A stretch of 8,804 nucleotides of DNA from Candidatus Heimdallarchaeota archaeon (GTDB lineage: Archaea > Asgardarchaeota > Heimdallarchaeia > Heimdallarchaeales > Heimdallarchaeaceae): positions 1 through 8,804 of the forward strand of contig JAEOTG010000224.1 in the NCBI GenBank assembly GCA_016839985.1, written 5' to 3'. The notes under the pieces are model-generated. The model saw nothing but the letters and a program-made list of their open reading frames with translations. It did no database searches and was not told the DNA's origin. Below are positions 1-7,245 of this stretch, one piece after another; position 1 is the first letter of the stretch, and the number at the start of each line of letters is the position of its first letter. The translations under genes and the position numbers were made by a program.

Positions 1-1
1 A

Positions 2-1051
2 AGAGAATGGGGATATAAAACAAAAATTTTAGCTCTCTTAGAATTATTGAAAATTGACAAAATGTTGTTCTTTCCTGATACTCGTTTTCCTTGGATTAAA
101 CGAGCTTTTAAACAAGGTGAGAAAGCAATCAAAGAAAACAAAATAGACTGCATTATTGTTTCTGCACCAATTTTTACAGCTTTTGTAGCAGCAGAAAAAC
201 TCTCAAAAAAATATGATATCCCCCTAGTTCTAGATTACAGAGATCCTTGGAATGGAAGTCCTTACATCAAATATCCAAATAAGTTCACAGAAAGAAGATA
301 TAGGAAAAAAGAATTAGAAATAACTAAACAAGCTTCAGCTGTTGTTACTGTTAGTAATGAATGTGCAAATTTGATTGCACAAAATATTGAAAAACCTGTG
401 TCAGAAATTGATGTGATTTACAATGGTTTTTTCCACGAAAAAATTCCTAAATTTGAACAGGAAGAGAAAAATAAATCTTTCACAATAACTTATGTAGGTA
501 GTTTATACATATTGAGAAGAAAACCTTTTACTAACTTTCTGAAAGGATTTTATGACTTCGTGAATAAAGAAGGTTTAACAAAAAAAGATGTTCAAATAAA
601 CTATGCAGGAATGACTTCAAGAAATTATATCAGTAGGATGTTGGAAACTACTAAAACTAAAGAATATTTTAGAGATTTAGGATTTATCCATGATAAAAAA
701 GAATATTACAAAATTCTTCAAAAGACACACATTTTAGCATTGATGATCCCAGAAAAAGGAGAATATGCATTACCTACTAAGCTGTTTGACTATATGAATG
801 CAAATTCTCGTATTTTGTTTGTAGGTAATAAAGGCTCTCCAACTCAAATTTGTGATCAAACTAAACAAGCTTATGATTTAACTAATGACGATCCTAATGA
901 AATAAGTATGAAACTCTCTAAAATTTATAGAGACTGGAAAAATAATAAACTTGAATATGGTTGCGATTTAGAGATATTAAAGAACTTTAGTAGGGAAAAC
1001 CAAGCTAAAGTTTATACTAATATTCTGAAGGAAAAGATAGGAAACAAGTAA
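2..1051 (+). CDS. Glycosyltransferase family 4-like protein, 5' end missing
   Basis: Probable GT-B retaining glycosyltransferase that adds a sugar from a nucleotide-sugar donor during surface polysaccharide or glycan synthesis, most likely at the cytoplasmic membrane face. The frame is open from base 2, so the gene begins left of the window and lacks most of its N-terminal acceptor domain. A TTG at 47 is only an internal leucine: the residues before it fit the family, and there is no SD before it. Visible motifs are DYRDPW (codons 233-250), the usual end of the first Rossmann unit in this subgroup; VIYNGF (413-430); TYVGSLY (488-508), which opens the donor domain; and PTKLFDYM (773-796), matching the P(S/T)K(L/I)(F/Y)EY donor-sugar motif with Asp in place of the common Glu. 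The stop is 47 bases before wecB's start, and wecB has its own SD but no clear promoter, so the two are probably co-transcribed. Family assignment is firm; donor and acceptor are unknown. Confidence 0.85.
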   Translation, partial: REWGYKTKILALLELLKIDKMLFFPDTRFPWIKRAFKQGEKAIKENKIDCIIVSAPIFTAFVAAEKLSKKYDIPLVLDYRDPWNGSPYIKYPNKFTERRYRKKELEITKQASAVVTVSNECANLIAQNIEKPVSEIDVIYNGFFHEKIPKFEQEEKNKSFTITYVGSLYILRRKPFTNFLKGFYDFVNKEGLTKKDVQINYAGMTSRNYISRMLETTKTKEYFRDLGFIHDKKEYYKILQKTHILALMIPEKGEYALPTKLFDYMNANSRILFVGNKGSPTQICDQTKQAYDLTNDDPNEISMKLSKIYRDWKNNKLEYGCDLEILKNFSRENQAKVYTNILKEKIGNK

Positions 1052-1083
1052 AACATAAAATAGCAAACTTGAAAAAGGCAATA

Positions 1084-1089
1084 GGGGAG
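1084..1089 (+). promoter_or_regulatory. Ribosome binding site of wecB
   Basis: GGGGAG lies 9 bases before the ATG at 1099. It settles the start at 1099 rather than at the in-frame TTG at 1069, which would add ten residues not expected in the family and has no SD. Confidence 0.7.
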
Positions 1090-1098
1090 AATTTATTG

Positions 1099-2232
1099 AT
1101 GAAACTCTTCGTTATTTCAGGAGCAAGACCTCAATTTATTAAATTATCACCAATTCTACAAAATCTAAACCTTACTAGTGAAATAGATTATTACCACTTA
1201 CACACTGGGCAACATTATGATTCCTATATGTCAGAAGTTTTTTTCGAAGAATTAGATTTGAAAGCACCTGATATCAATCTTCAAGTTAAATCTACAAAAC
1301 ATGGGGAACAGACAAGCAAAATGATATCAGGAATTGAAGAAATACTTCTTCAAGAAAGACCTGATGCTGTTTTAGTACCTGGAGATACGAATTCTACTTT
1401 AGCAGGAGGATTAAGTGCTAGCAAACTCCAGATACCTGTTATTCACCTTGAATCAGGATTAAGAAGCTATGATTACAGAATGCCAGAAGAAATCAACAGA
1501 CGCTTAACAGATCATCTGAGTAGAATGCTAATTACAACATCACAAACTGCTACTAAAAATCTTCTAAACGAAGGAATCGAAGAATCTTGGATATTTCAAA
1601 CAGGAGATACAATGGTAGATGCAATCCTAAGAAATAGTGAAAGAGCAGAAACAATTAGTTCAATATTAGAAGACATAAGTGTAAAAAAGAAAGAATATCT
1701 TCTACTCACATTACATAGACAGGAAAATGTTGATATTAAAGAAAGATTGGAAAGTATTTTAACAAGTCTGAATCAGATAGAACAAAATATAGTTTTTCCA
1801 ATGCATCCACGCACAAAAAAAATGGTGGAAAAGTTTGATATTCAATCCTATTTAACCAATGAAAAAATAATCACTATTGATCCTGTCGGATATCTTGATT
1901 TCATAAAACTCGAAAAACATGCTAAGATTATTTTAACTGATAGTGGAGGAATACAAAAAGAAGCTCTGACTTTAGAAGTTCCTTGTTTAACTTTAAGAGA
2001 TAATACTGAATGGTTAGAAACAATTGAGATGGGTGTAAATAAGTTAGTAGGAGCCAAAGAAAATCTTATTGTTAGTGGAGTAAATGACATCCTTTCAAAT
2101 ATCTCTAAATATGAAAATATGAGCTGGAAAAATCCTTATGGTGATGGTTTAAGTAGTGAAAAAATAGTGAAAGAAATTCTATCTAGATATAATAGTGGAA
2201 ATCTTTCTATCTCAAGTAATATAATGCTTTAG
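1099..2232 (+). CDS. wecB: UDP-N-acetylglucosamine 2-epimerase (non-hydrolysing)
   Basis: Interconverts UDP-GlcNAc and UDP-ManNAc in the cytoplasm, supplying the precursor of ManNAc and ManNAcA units in surface glycans. At 377 residues it has the usual family length. The protein opens with MKLFVISGARPQFIK, matching the family's start. Other motifs in order are HTGQHYD (35-41), PGDTNSTLAG (94-103), HLESGLRS (116-123), MPEEINRRLTDH (128-139), LTLHRQENVD (203-212), PMHPRT (234-239), TDSGGIQKEA (280-289) and NPYGDG (345-350). Asp96, Glu118, Glu131 and His206 align with the residues known to be catalytic in the E. coli enzyme (Asp95, Glu117, Glu131, His213), so it should be active. It probably shares an operon with the preceding glycosyltransferase. 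It converges with the dehydrogenase gene, one base separating the two stops; that enzyme is its plausible next pathway step. The family call is very secure. Confidence 0.95.
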   Translation: MKLFVISGARPQFIKLSPILQNLNLTSEIDYYHLHTGQHYDSYMSEVFFEELDLKAPDINLQVKSTKHGEQTSKMISGIEEILLQERPDAVLVPGDTNSTLAGGLSASKLQIPVIHLESGLRSYDYRMPEEINRRLTDHLSRMLITTSQTATKNLLNEGIEESWIFQTGDTMVDAILRNSERAETISSILEDISVKKKEYLLLTLHRQENVDIKERLESILTSLNQIEQNIVFPMHPRTKKMVEKFDIQSYLTNEKIITIDPVGYLDFIKLEKHAKIILTDSGGIQKEALTLEVPCLTLRDNTEWLETIEMGVNKLVGAKENLIVSGVNDILSNISKYENMSWKNPYGDGLSSEKIVKEILSRYNSGNLSISSNIML

Positions 2233-2233
2233 A

Positions 2234-3610
2234 CTAAATTCCTATTTTTAACAAAAGTCTATTATCAGTATATTCTTGTTTATCTTTTTTCCAGATGTTT
2301 CTTGTATCTACTATCACATAAGGTTTGTTTGCTAGCTTATCAATCTCTTCTAAGGACAGGTTCTTGTATTCATCATGGTCTGTGAGTACTATAATACAGT
2401 CAGCTCTTTCCAAAGCAACATTAGTGTCTTTTTGAAATTTTACATCTATTTCTTCTCTAATCTCATGTTCTTCATACAAAGGATCACTTAAAATTACATC
2501 CCCATTTACTTCCTTGAGTAACTTAATAATTTCTAGACTTGGAGAATAGCGATGTTCTTTGACATTCCCTCTATATGCTAATCCTAAAACAACTATTTTT
2601 GAATCTGAAAGACTTCTATAGAACAATGCTAGACCTTTCTGAGTTTTTTCTACTACATGTTTTGCCATTGATGAATTAATTTCTCTTCCGGTTTTGACAA
2701 GATTAAGATCTAGACCTACATTCTTCGCATTTTCCATTAAGAAGTGAGGATATACAGGTATGCAATGACCACCTACTCCAGCTCCCGGAAGCATTATATT
2801 ACCAAATGGTTCTGAATTTACAGCCTCTCTAATCTCATAGAAATTAAGATTCATACCTTCTGCTAATTTTGCAAATTCGTTTGCTATTGCTATGTTGATG
2901 TCTCTATAAACGCCTTTGAAAACTTTTACTGCTTCTGCTGCTTTTGCTGAGCTCATCTTGATTGTTCCTTTCTGTACAAAAGTTTCATAAAACATAGCAA
3001 TTCGTTCAGTACTTTTTCGATTTATGCCACCTACAATTTTAGGGTACCTAACTGTTACATCTTCAATGACTCTTCCGCTATAGGTTCTCTCGGGTGAAAA
3101 ACCAAGACCAAAATCACTACCTGCAATCAATCCTGATTTTTCTTCAAGTATTGGTTTGAAAATTTCTTCAGATGTTCCAACTGGAAGTGTTGTTTCTGTA
3201 ATTACTATCTGACCTTTCTCTAATATTGAACCAATCTGATTCATTAAATTAGTTAAAGGAGTTAGATTTGGATTTTTTTCCTCATCCAAAATCAAAGGTA
3301 TGATAATTATTATTATATCAGCTTGTTTAATTGCTTCTTCGTGGGATAATGTACAGGAATATCTTCCATTTGCTACACTTTTTCTTATCCCTTCCTCAAC
3401 TCCAGGTTCTCCAATCAGCTGAATTTCACCTTTAGCAGCTTTTTCAACCAACAATGGGTTAACATCCACTCCTATTACTTTATATCCAGCTTCTAAAAAC
3501 ACTACACTGATTGGTAATCCCATTCTTCCTTGCCCAATAACAGTAATAGTTAAAGATTTTTCAGTTAAAGCTGCCTCTGCTTCTTGCTGGTTCATCAAAA
3601 AGTATTTCAT
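2234..3610 (-). CDS. Nucleotide-sugar dehydrogenase, probably UDP-ManNAc dehydrogenase (WecC-like)
   Basis: NAD-dependent enzyme of the UDP-glucose/UDP-ManNAc dehydrogenase superfamily. It oxidises C6 of the sugar twice to give a uronic acid donor. The 458 residues show the full three-part layout: an N-terminal Rossmann domain with GQGRMG (26-31) and ribose-binding Asp49; SPERTYSGR (172-180) with Glu174; the helix containing AVKVFKGVYRDINIAIANE (227-245); catalytic Cys283 in GVGGHCIPVYP (278-288); and a C-terminal UDP-binding domain with GLAYRGNVKEHRYSP (343-357) and DTRNIW (435-440). Tyr287 sits where many relatives have Asp (GGHCIPVDP); I think this occurs in an archaeal subgroup. The convergent wecB favours UDP-ManNAc as substrate, but UDP-glucose or UDP-GlcNAc cannot be excluded. 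The ATG at 3610 has no SD, and a T/A-rich box about 28 bp upstream fits a leaderless start; an in-frame ATG at 3595 is an alternative. Confidence 0.9.
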   Translation of the reverse strand: MKYFLMNQQEAEAALTEKSLTITVIGQGRMGLPISVVFLEAGYKVIGVDVNPLLVEKAAKGEIQLIGEPGVEEGIRKSVANGRYSCTLSHEEAIKQADIIIIIIPLILDEEKNPNLTPLTNLMNQIGSILEKGQIVITETTLPVGTSEEIFKPILEEKSGLIAGSDFGLGFSPERTYSGRVIEDVTVRYPKIVGGINRKSTERIAMFYETFVQKGTIKMSSAKAAEAVKVFKGVYRDINIAIANEFAKLAEGMNLNFYEIREAVNSEPFGNIMLPGAGVGGHCIPVYPHFLMENAKNVGLDLNLVKTGREINSSMAKHVVEKTQKGLALFYRSLSDSKIVVLGLAYRGNVKEHRYSPSLEIIKLLKEVNGDVILSDPLYEEHEIREEIDVKFQKDTNVALERADCIIVLTDHDEYKNLSLEEIDKLANKPYVIVDTRNIWKKDKQEYTDNRLLLKIGI

Positions 3611-3633
3611 TATGATTCAAGAAGCAGAATTCT

Positions 3634-3642
3634 TTTTTTAAG
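3634..3642 (-). promoter_or_regulatory. Possible TATA box of the nucleotide-sugar dehydrogenase gene
   Basis: On the minus strand CTTAAAAAA is centred about 28 bp before the ATG at 3610, the distance expected for leaderless archaeal transcription. The box is a weak match. A second candidate, AATATATGA at about 3662-3670, would give a leader of roughly 30 bases. Confidence 0.35.
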
Positions 3643-3739
3643 TTTATTTACCTATACTTCATCATATATTACCTGATACAATTTTTCTTTCTGAAAAGGA
3701 AACTAAATTTAAAAACATCTCATTCATAAACCACATAGG

Positions 3740-3767
3740 TTACAAAGAATAGAAATCTTACAAAGAA
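3740..3767 (+). repeat. Two direct copies of TTACAAAGAA upstream of a promoter
   Basis: TTACAAAGAA occurs at 3740-3749 and again at 3758-3767, 18 bp apart start to start. The second copy covers the purine-rich BRE position and touches the TATA box at 3766-3775. It could be a tandem activator or repressor site for the transferase gene that follows. Short direct repeats also arise by chance in AT-rich DNA. Confidence 0.4.
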
Positions 3768-3775
3768 ATTTAAAT
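3766..3775 (+). promoter_or_regulatory. TATA box for the GT-B-like transferase gene
   Basis: AAATTTAAAT is centred 25-26 bp before position 3796 with purines just upstream, as in an archaeal BRE/TATA pair. Predicted transcription starts at about 3796, 9 bases before the ATG at 3805 and exactly at an in-frame TTG. No SD is present, consistent with leaderless or very short-leader translation. Confidence 0.5.
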
Positions 3776-3804
3776 TGAAATAATGAACTGTATAGTTGAA
3801 TAGT

Positions 3805-5256
3805 ATGAACAAAAGAGATCTTTCAGTAAAAGAAGCATTTGAGAAATTTACTCAATTCGAAGAAAGATTATCTCTTTTTGATCTAAAAGTAGGTGACGTT
3901 TTAATCTGGGAGAGAATTAGATTTCATGTTTTCAAGAATGTATTTACAACTAAAATGATGCAAGAAGATAAAGAAGAAATAGTTTCACATCAATTCCCAA
4001 AAAGAAAATTAAAAAATTATGCACTTAAAGCTAATTTTCTTCTCAAGTCTATTTTTCAAATAAGAAGGAATCCGCTCCTCTCTAAAAAAAGAGATATTTT
4101 AATATTGAGTAGTTCAAGAAGAAAAAAATTATCTGATGGTAAATGGTGGGATGTATTTACAGACTATTTTATAGACGAATTAGAGTATTCTACTGTATCA
4201 ATTGAAGGACCATTTGGATTTCGATATCTTACTCCCCCAAAAACAAAAAATCTTCGTTATTTTGCATACATTGATTTGTTGATACTCCTTAAAAGAATAC
4301 TAGGAATTGGAAAGGTCAAACTCCCCTCTGAGGATAAAGTTCTATTAGACAAAATTACAGAAGAAATTTCTCAAATATTTAGAATCAAGATAGATATCAG
4401 ACAATTAGTAACTGATATATTAACCATAAGAAAAAGAATCAAACCTTTTTATGTTCGCATATTGCAAAAAATCAAACCAAAAATAGTTTTATTAGTATGT
4501 AGTTATGGGAAGGAGGAATTTATTGAAACTTGTAAGGAGCTAAAAATTCCAACAATAGAATTGCAACATGGCGTGATCACAAGATTTCATCCGGGATATT
4601 CATTTGAAGGAAAAACAGCACACAAAACTACTTTTCCTGATTATCTTTTCACATTTGGTGATTATTGGAAAAATTGTATTAACTATCCAATAGCAAAGAA
4701 AAACATAATCAGTGTAGGGCATGTAGAACTTGAAATTTTAAAGAAAGAATCTGAAAATATAAAGAAAAAGAGACAAATCCTCTTCCTATCTCAACCATTT
4801 ATAGGTTATGAATTGTCTAAGTTCGCAGTTTCATTAAGTAAAGAAAAAACTCTAGATTATGAAATAATTTACAAATTACATCCAGGAGAGTACTCAAACT
4901 GGAAAGAGATGTATCCTGAGCTTGCAAAAAGCAAATTGAAGGTAGTGGACCACACTGGGAAAAACATACATGAATTATTTAGGGAATCAATGATTCAAAT
5001 TGGAGTGAATTCTACTGCTATTTACGAAGGTTTAAGTTATGGCTTAAAAACCATGATTTTTAACGCTCCTGGTTATGAATATATGCAATATTTGATTGAA
5101 ACAGAAATAGCAGTAAAAATGAGCTCTGTAAAAGATTTCTTTACTTCTTTAAGAAATATTCAAAGCAAGGATTTTGATGATAAGATTTTCTTCAAAAGAA
5201 ATTCAATAAAAAACATAACAGAGAATATTAAGAAAATAATTGAAGAAATAAAATAA
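3805..5256 (+). CDS. Surface-polysaccharide transferase, GT-B-like (capsule/polysialyltransferase style)
   Basis: Probable transferase acting on a surface glycan; I recognise the fold class but not the exact family. The protein is 483 residues from the ATG at 3805, or 486 from an in-frame TTG at 3796. The N-terminal half is lysine-rich with no recognisable motif. The C-terminal half has IELQHGV (251-257) followed by PGY, PDYLFTFGDYW (278-288), YKLHPGE (356-362) and GVNSTAIYEGLSYG (400-413). The HP motif and the later Ser-Thr/Glu motif are what bacterial polysialyltransferases, CDP-glycerol glycerophosphotransferases and related capsule enzymes use to bind the nucleotide donor. No signal peptide or clear membrane segment is seen, so it is probably a cytoplasmic or membrane-associated enzyme. 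It has its own promoter, and the neighbouring epimerase and dehydrogenase make a polysaccharide role likely. Donor and acceptor are unknown. Confidence 0.65.
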   Translation: MNKRDLSVKEAFEKFTQFEERLSLFDLKVGDVLIWERIRFHVFKNVFTTKMMQEDKEEIVSHQFPKRKLKNYALKANFLLKSIFQIRRNPLLSKKRDILILSSSRRKKLSDGKWWDVFTDYFIDELEYSTVSIEGPFGFRYLTPPKTKNLRYFAYIDLLILLKRILGIGKVKLPSEDKVLLDKITEEISQIFRIKIDIRQLVTDILTIRKRIKPFYVRILQKIKPKIVLLVCSYGKEEFIETCKELKIPTIELQHGVITRFHPGYSFEGKTAHKTTFPDYLFTFGDYWKNCINYPIAKKNIISVGHVELEILKKESENIKKKRQILFLSQPFIGYELSKFAVSLSKEKTLDYEIIYKLHPGEYSNWKEMYPELAKSKLKVVDHTGKNIHELFRESMIQIGVNSTAIYEGLSYGLKTMIFNAPGYEYMQYLIETEIAVKMSSVKDFFTSLRNIQSKDFDDKIFFKRNSIKNITENIKKIIEEIK

Positions 5257-5271
5257 ACTCTTTACAGTATG

Positions 5272-5279
5272 TTTAAAAA
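5272..5279 (+). promoter_or_regulatory. TATA box of the first TauE/SafE permease gene
   Basis: TTTAAAAA is centred 25-26 bp before the GTG at 5301, so transcription should start at or next to the start codon. This supports the GTG start and independent transcription, although the previous stop codon is only 44 bases upstream. Confidence 0.5.
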
Positions 5280-5300
5280 TAAACCAAAATAGACTATTTT

Positions 5301-6161
5301 GTGATTACTCCTCTAGAAATCATCCTAATTGCATTAGTAGCTGTAAGCATATCTATTTTAGGTAATATAGGAGGATTTGGTGGGGGAATTTTCATAGTTC
5401 CTCTTCTAATTTCTGCTTTTTCTCATGAATCAGATATAGTAGCAGGAACTGTTCTTCTTGCAATGATTTTTCCGACAGCAGTTGGAACAGTTTTAGCTTG
5501 GAGAAAAGATGAAGTATATTGGAAATTTGGTTTAGTAATGGGAATACCATCAGCTGCTGGTGCAGTAGCTGGATCTTTTGTTGCATCAGAAATAGATGAT
5601 TTAGTTGCAGTGATAATAATTTGTTCTTTAGCGTTGATATTTAGTATAAGAATGCTGACATATGCAATCCAAAATGGAAGGAAAAAGAGTAAGAAGAAAA
5701 TAGAAGAAGTAGATGTAAGTCAAAATGAAAAATTTCTAGCAAAGATATTACGTATCAAACCTGTAATGACAATAGAACACAAGGGTTTTGTTTATGAAAT
5801 AAGTATGACCTTAGTATTTATTTTTGGTGTTTTATTTGGAATAATGGCAGGTTTGTTTGGAATAAGTGGTGGATGGTTACAAACACCTTTGATGATTGTT
5901 TTCTTTGGTCTTTCACCTTTAGTTGCATCAGGTACTTCTTTGTTTGTTATTCTACTTAAAGCAACAGTAGGGGGAGTTACACACATCTTTCTAGGGAATA
6001 TAAATTGGATTTTACTTCTCATTCTAGCTATTTCAATGCCAATTGGAGCAGTTATAGGAAACTTTCTGAAGCATAAGATGAAGGGAAAGCAAGTATCACT
6101 AATTATTGGAGTTGCTCTTCTTTTGGTAACAATATTCACAATAGTATTCTTTTTTGTTTAA
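5301..6161 (+). CDS. TauE/SafE-family membrane permease (first paralogue)
   Basis: Integral membrane protein of the TauE/SafE family, whose characterised members export sulfite, sulfoacetate or other sulfur-containing anions; the substrate here is unknown. The 286 residues contain eight or so hydrophobic segments in two halves. Each half opens with a glycine-rich motif: GGFGGGIFIVPLL (24-36) and GLFGISGGWLQTPLM (184-198), the second followed by SGTSLFVI (210-217). A lysine-rich loop at about 126-162 separates the halves. The GTG start is the only reasonable one: an in-frame stop lies at 5280-5282, no ATG intervenes, there is no SD, and a TATA box sits at leaderless distance. The gene meets a second TauE/SafE gene tail to tail with 13 bases between stops. 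Its C-terminal codons contain an oligo-T run that may help end transcription. Confidence 0.88.
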   Translation: MITPLEIILIALVAVSISILGNIGGFGGGIFIVPLLISAFSHESDIVAGTVLLAMIFPTAVGTVLAWRKDEVYWKFGLVMGIPSAAGAVAGSFVASEIDDLVAVIIICSLALIFSIRMLTYAIQNGRKKSKKKIEEVDVSQNEKFLAKILRIKPVMTIEHKGFVYEISMTLVFIFGVLFGIMAGLFGISGGWLQTPLMIVFFGLSPLVASGTSLFVILLKATVGGVTHIFLGNINWILLLILAISMPIGAVIGNFLKHKMKGKQVSLIIGVALLLVTIFTIVFFFV

Positions 6162-6182
6162 GAAAAATGAAAAATTAAAAAA
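6150..6182. terminator. Possible bidirectional oligo-T terminator between convergent permease genes
   Basis: The plus strand has TTTTTT at 6150-6155 and TTT at 6157-6159, at the very end of the first permease gene. The minus strand reads T-runs at 6182-6177, 6174-6170 and 6166-6162 across the end of the second. T-tracts without a hairpin are the usual archaeal intrinsic terminator, and convergent genes 13 bases apart need one in each direction. Confidence 0.45.
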
Positions 6183-7092
6183 CAAAAGCCTTCAATAGTG
6201 TAAATACTCCAAGTAACATTGTAACAACTCCAATTAAAGGTTGCAGCTTTTTGATGGGAATATATTTGACTGTAAAAACAGCGCAAGGAACAGAAATAAG
6301 AGCTCCAATCATAAGAGCTAACACAAGGTAGCCAAAAGCAGGACTCAGTGTGGCATTATTAGCAGCAAAGTAGGTAATTAATGAAGAGACACATACTACA
6401 GCTTCAGATAAAGATGTAGAAGCTACTGCTTGTCTTGGATTTCGATTAATCATTATTTGTCCTGAACTGATTAAAGGTCCATATCCTCCACCACTTAATC
6501 CCTTATTAAAAGCTGCTAAGAGACCTATTCCTGATATTTTCCACCATGCAAATTTCCATTTTAATTTTAGAAATACTAAAAATCCTACAAGGAAGACAAG
6601 AACACCAATATATGTTTTGAAAAATAGTTCATTAACGTTTATAGCAATAAAAGCAGCTATAATACCTCCAACAATACCACATAATGCTAAAATGGTTGAA
6701 ATTTTAACATCTGCAGAGAAATTGATGTTATTTATTTTTGTTATAAAATTAAAATTGTTCTTGTTTTTTTTCCCTCCTCCGTTTGCTAAAATTTCTTTGT
6801 CAGTGGAAACATCTGGAGCGTTCTGTGATGTTAATTTCTTTGATTTATATCTTATTCGAAAATCAACATTTCCAACATAATGGTGTAAAGCTGCAGAGCC
6901 AAATCCAGTCCATATTTCAGTAAAGAGAACAGCTGGAATCAATAAAAATCTATCAATATTAAATGCAAGAAGAACGGGAACAAGTATGGTTCCATAACCT
7001 CCCCCCATTGCAGAATCGATATATTCACATAAAAAAGCTAATAATGCAAAAAGGAAATACATGCCTATTGAAAAAGTAATTATTTCAGCCAT
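6175..7092 (-). CDS. TauE/SafE-family membrane permease (second paralogue)
   Basis: Integral membrane protein of the TauE/SafE superfamily, probably an anion permease; the substrate is unknown. From the ATG at 7092 it has 305 residues. A TTG at 7101 would add three residues but lies almost at the predicted transcription start. Two half-repeats are marked by EYIDSAMGGGYGTILVPVLL (23-42) and FNKGLSGGGYGPLISSGQ (195-212), both with GGGYG. The halves are joined by a hydrophilic loop (about 79-128) rich in Lys and Asn, much longer than the equivalent loop in the first permease. The two permeases share only the family pattern, so they are old paralogues and not a recent duplication. The gene is divergent from the AbrB-type regulator. 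Its TATA box at 7127-7135 is flanked by a perfect palindrome related to one at the regulator's promoter, so the two genes are likely co-regulated. Confidence 0.85.
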   Translation of the reverse strand: MAEIITFSIGMYFLFALLAFLCEYIDSAMGGGYGTILVPVLLAFNIDRFLLIPAVLFTEIWTGFGSAALHHYVGNVDFRIRYKSKKLTSQNAPDVSTDKEILANGGGKKNKNNFNFITKINNINFSADVKISTILALCGIVGGIIAAFIAINVNELFFKTYIGVLVFLVGFLVFLKLKWKFAWWKISGIGLLAAFNKGLSGGGYGPLISSGQIMINRNPRQAVASTSLSEAVVCVSSLITYFAANNATLSPAFGYLVLALMIGALISVPCAVFTVKYIPIKKLQPLIGVVTMLLGVFTLLKAFVF

Positions 7093-7126
7093 CTTAATCA
7101 ACCAACAAAGAAGTAATTTTGATCTA

Positions 7127-7135
7127 ATTTATAAG
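7127..7135 (-). promoter_or_regulatory. TATA box of the second permease gene
   Basis: On the minus strand CTTATAAAT is a strong archaeal TATA match. It predicts transcription from about 7105, leaving a leader of some 13 bases before the ATG at 7092. A perfect palindrome begins one base upstream of the box, over the BRE position. Confidence 0.6.
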
Positions 7136-7136
7136 T

Positions 7137-7151
7137 TTGGTGTAACACCAA
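7137..7151. promoter_or_regulatory. 15-bp palindromic operator at the permease promoter
   Basis: TTGGTGTAACACCAA is a perfect 7+1+7 inverted repeat. It abuts the TATA box of the minus-strand permease gene on its upstream side. The outer bases and symmetry match the palindrome at 7246-7260. Its centre lies about 13 bp from the TATA centre, nearly the same as at the other promoter. It is probably a dimeric regulator site acting on TFB/TBP loading. Confidence 0.65.
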
Positions 7152-7182
7152 TACCCTTGGAATACAATGTACTTATAGTTGG

Positions 7183-7194
7183 CTTATATATATA
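7183..7194 (+). promoter_or_regulatory. Unassigned TATA-like sequence
   Basis: CTTATATATATA is the closest match to an archaeal TATA consensus in this intergenic region, yet no start codon of a credible gene lies 20-35 bp away on either strand. It could give the regulator gene a second, long-leader transcript from about 7214, a short RNA, or nothing. Confidence 0.3.
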
Positions 7195-7245
7195 CTCAAG
7201 TAGCATCAATAAACACTATACATGCTTTTTCAAAATCCATAAATA

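Noticed and set aside
47..49. TTG as the start of the first glycosyltransferase
   Set aside because: The frame is open to the left edge, the residues before it fit the family, there is no SD, and the N-terminal domain would be missing. The gene is cut by the window.
1069..1098. TTG start adding ten residues to wecB
   Set aside because: The family starts at MKLFVISGARP, and the ATG at 1099 has its own SD; the TTG has none.
1848..2090. Minus-strand 80-codon frame inside wecB
   Set aside because: Antisense to conserved WecB motifs, with no SD or family resemblance.
3619..3634. Inverted repeat AAGAA-N6-TTCTT containing AGAATTCT, before the dehydrogenase gene
   Set aside because: Too short and AT-rich to tell from chance, and there is no second copy elsewhere.
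5392..5586. Minus-strand 64-codon Gln/Leu-rich frame inside the first permease
   Set aside because: Composition is the antisense image of a membrane-protein gene; no start signal.
5792..6139. Minus-strand 115-codon frame inside the first permease
   Set aside because: Antisense to the conserved second half of the permease; no promoter or SD and no recognisable domain.
6617..6880. Plus-strand 87-codon frame inside the second permease
   Set aside because: Antisense shadow of the central loop region, with low-complexity sequence.
7148..7160. CCAA-N5-TTGG inverted repeat beside the first palindrome
   Set aside because: It shares its left arm with the stronger palindrome and has only four-base arms.
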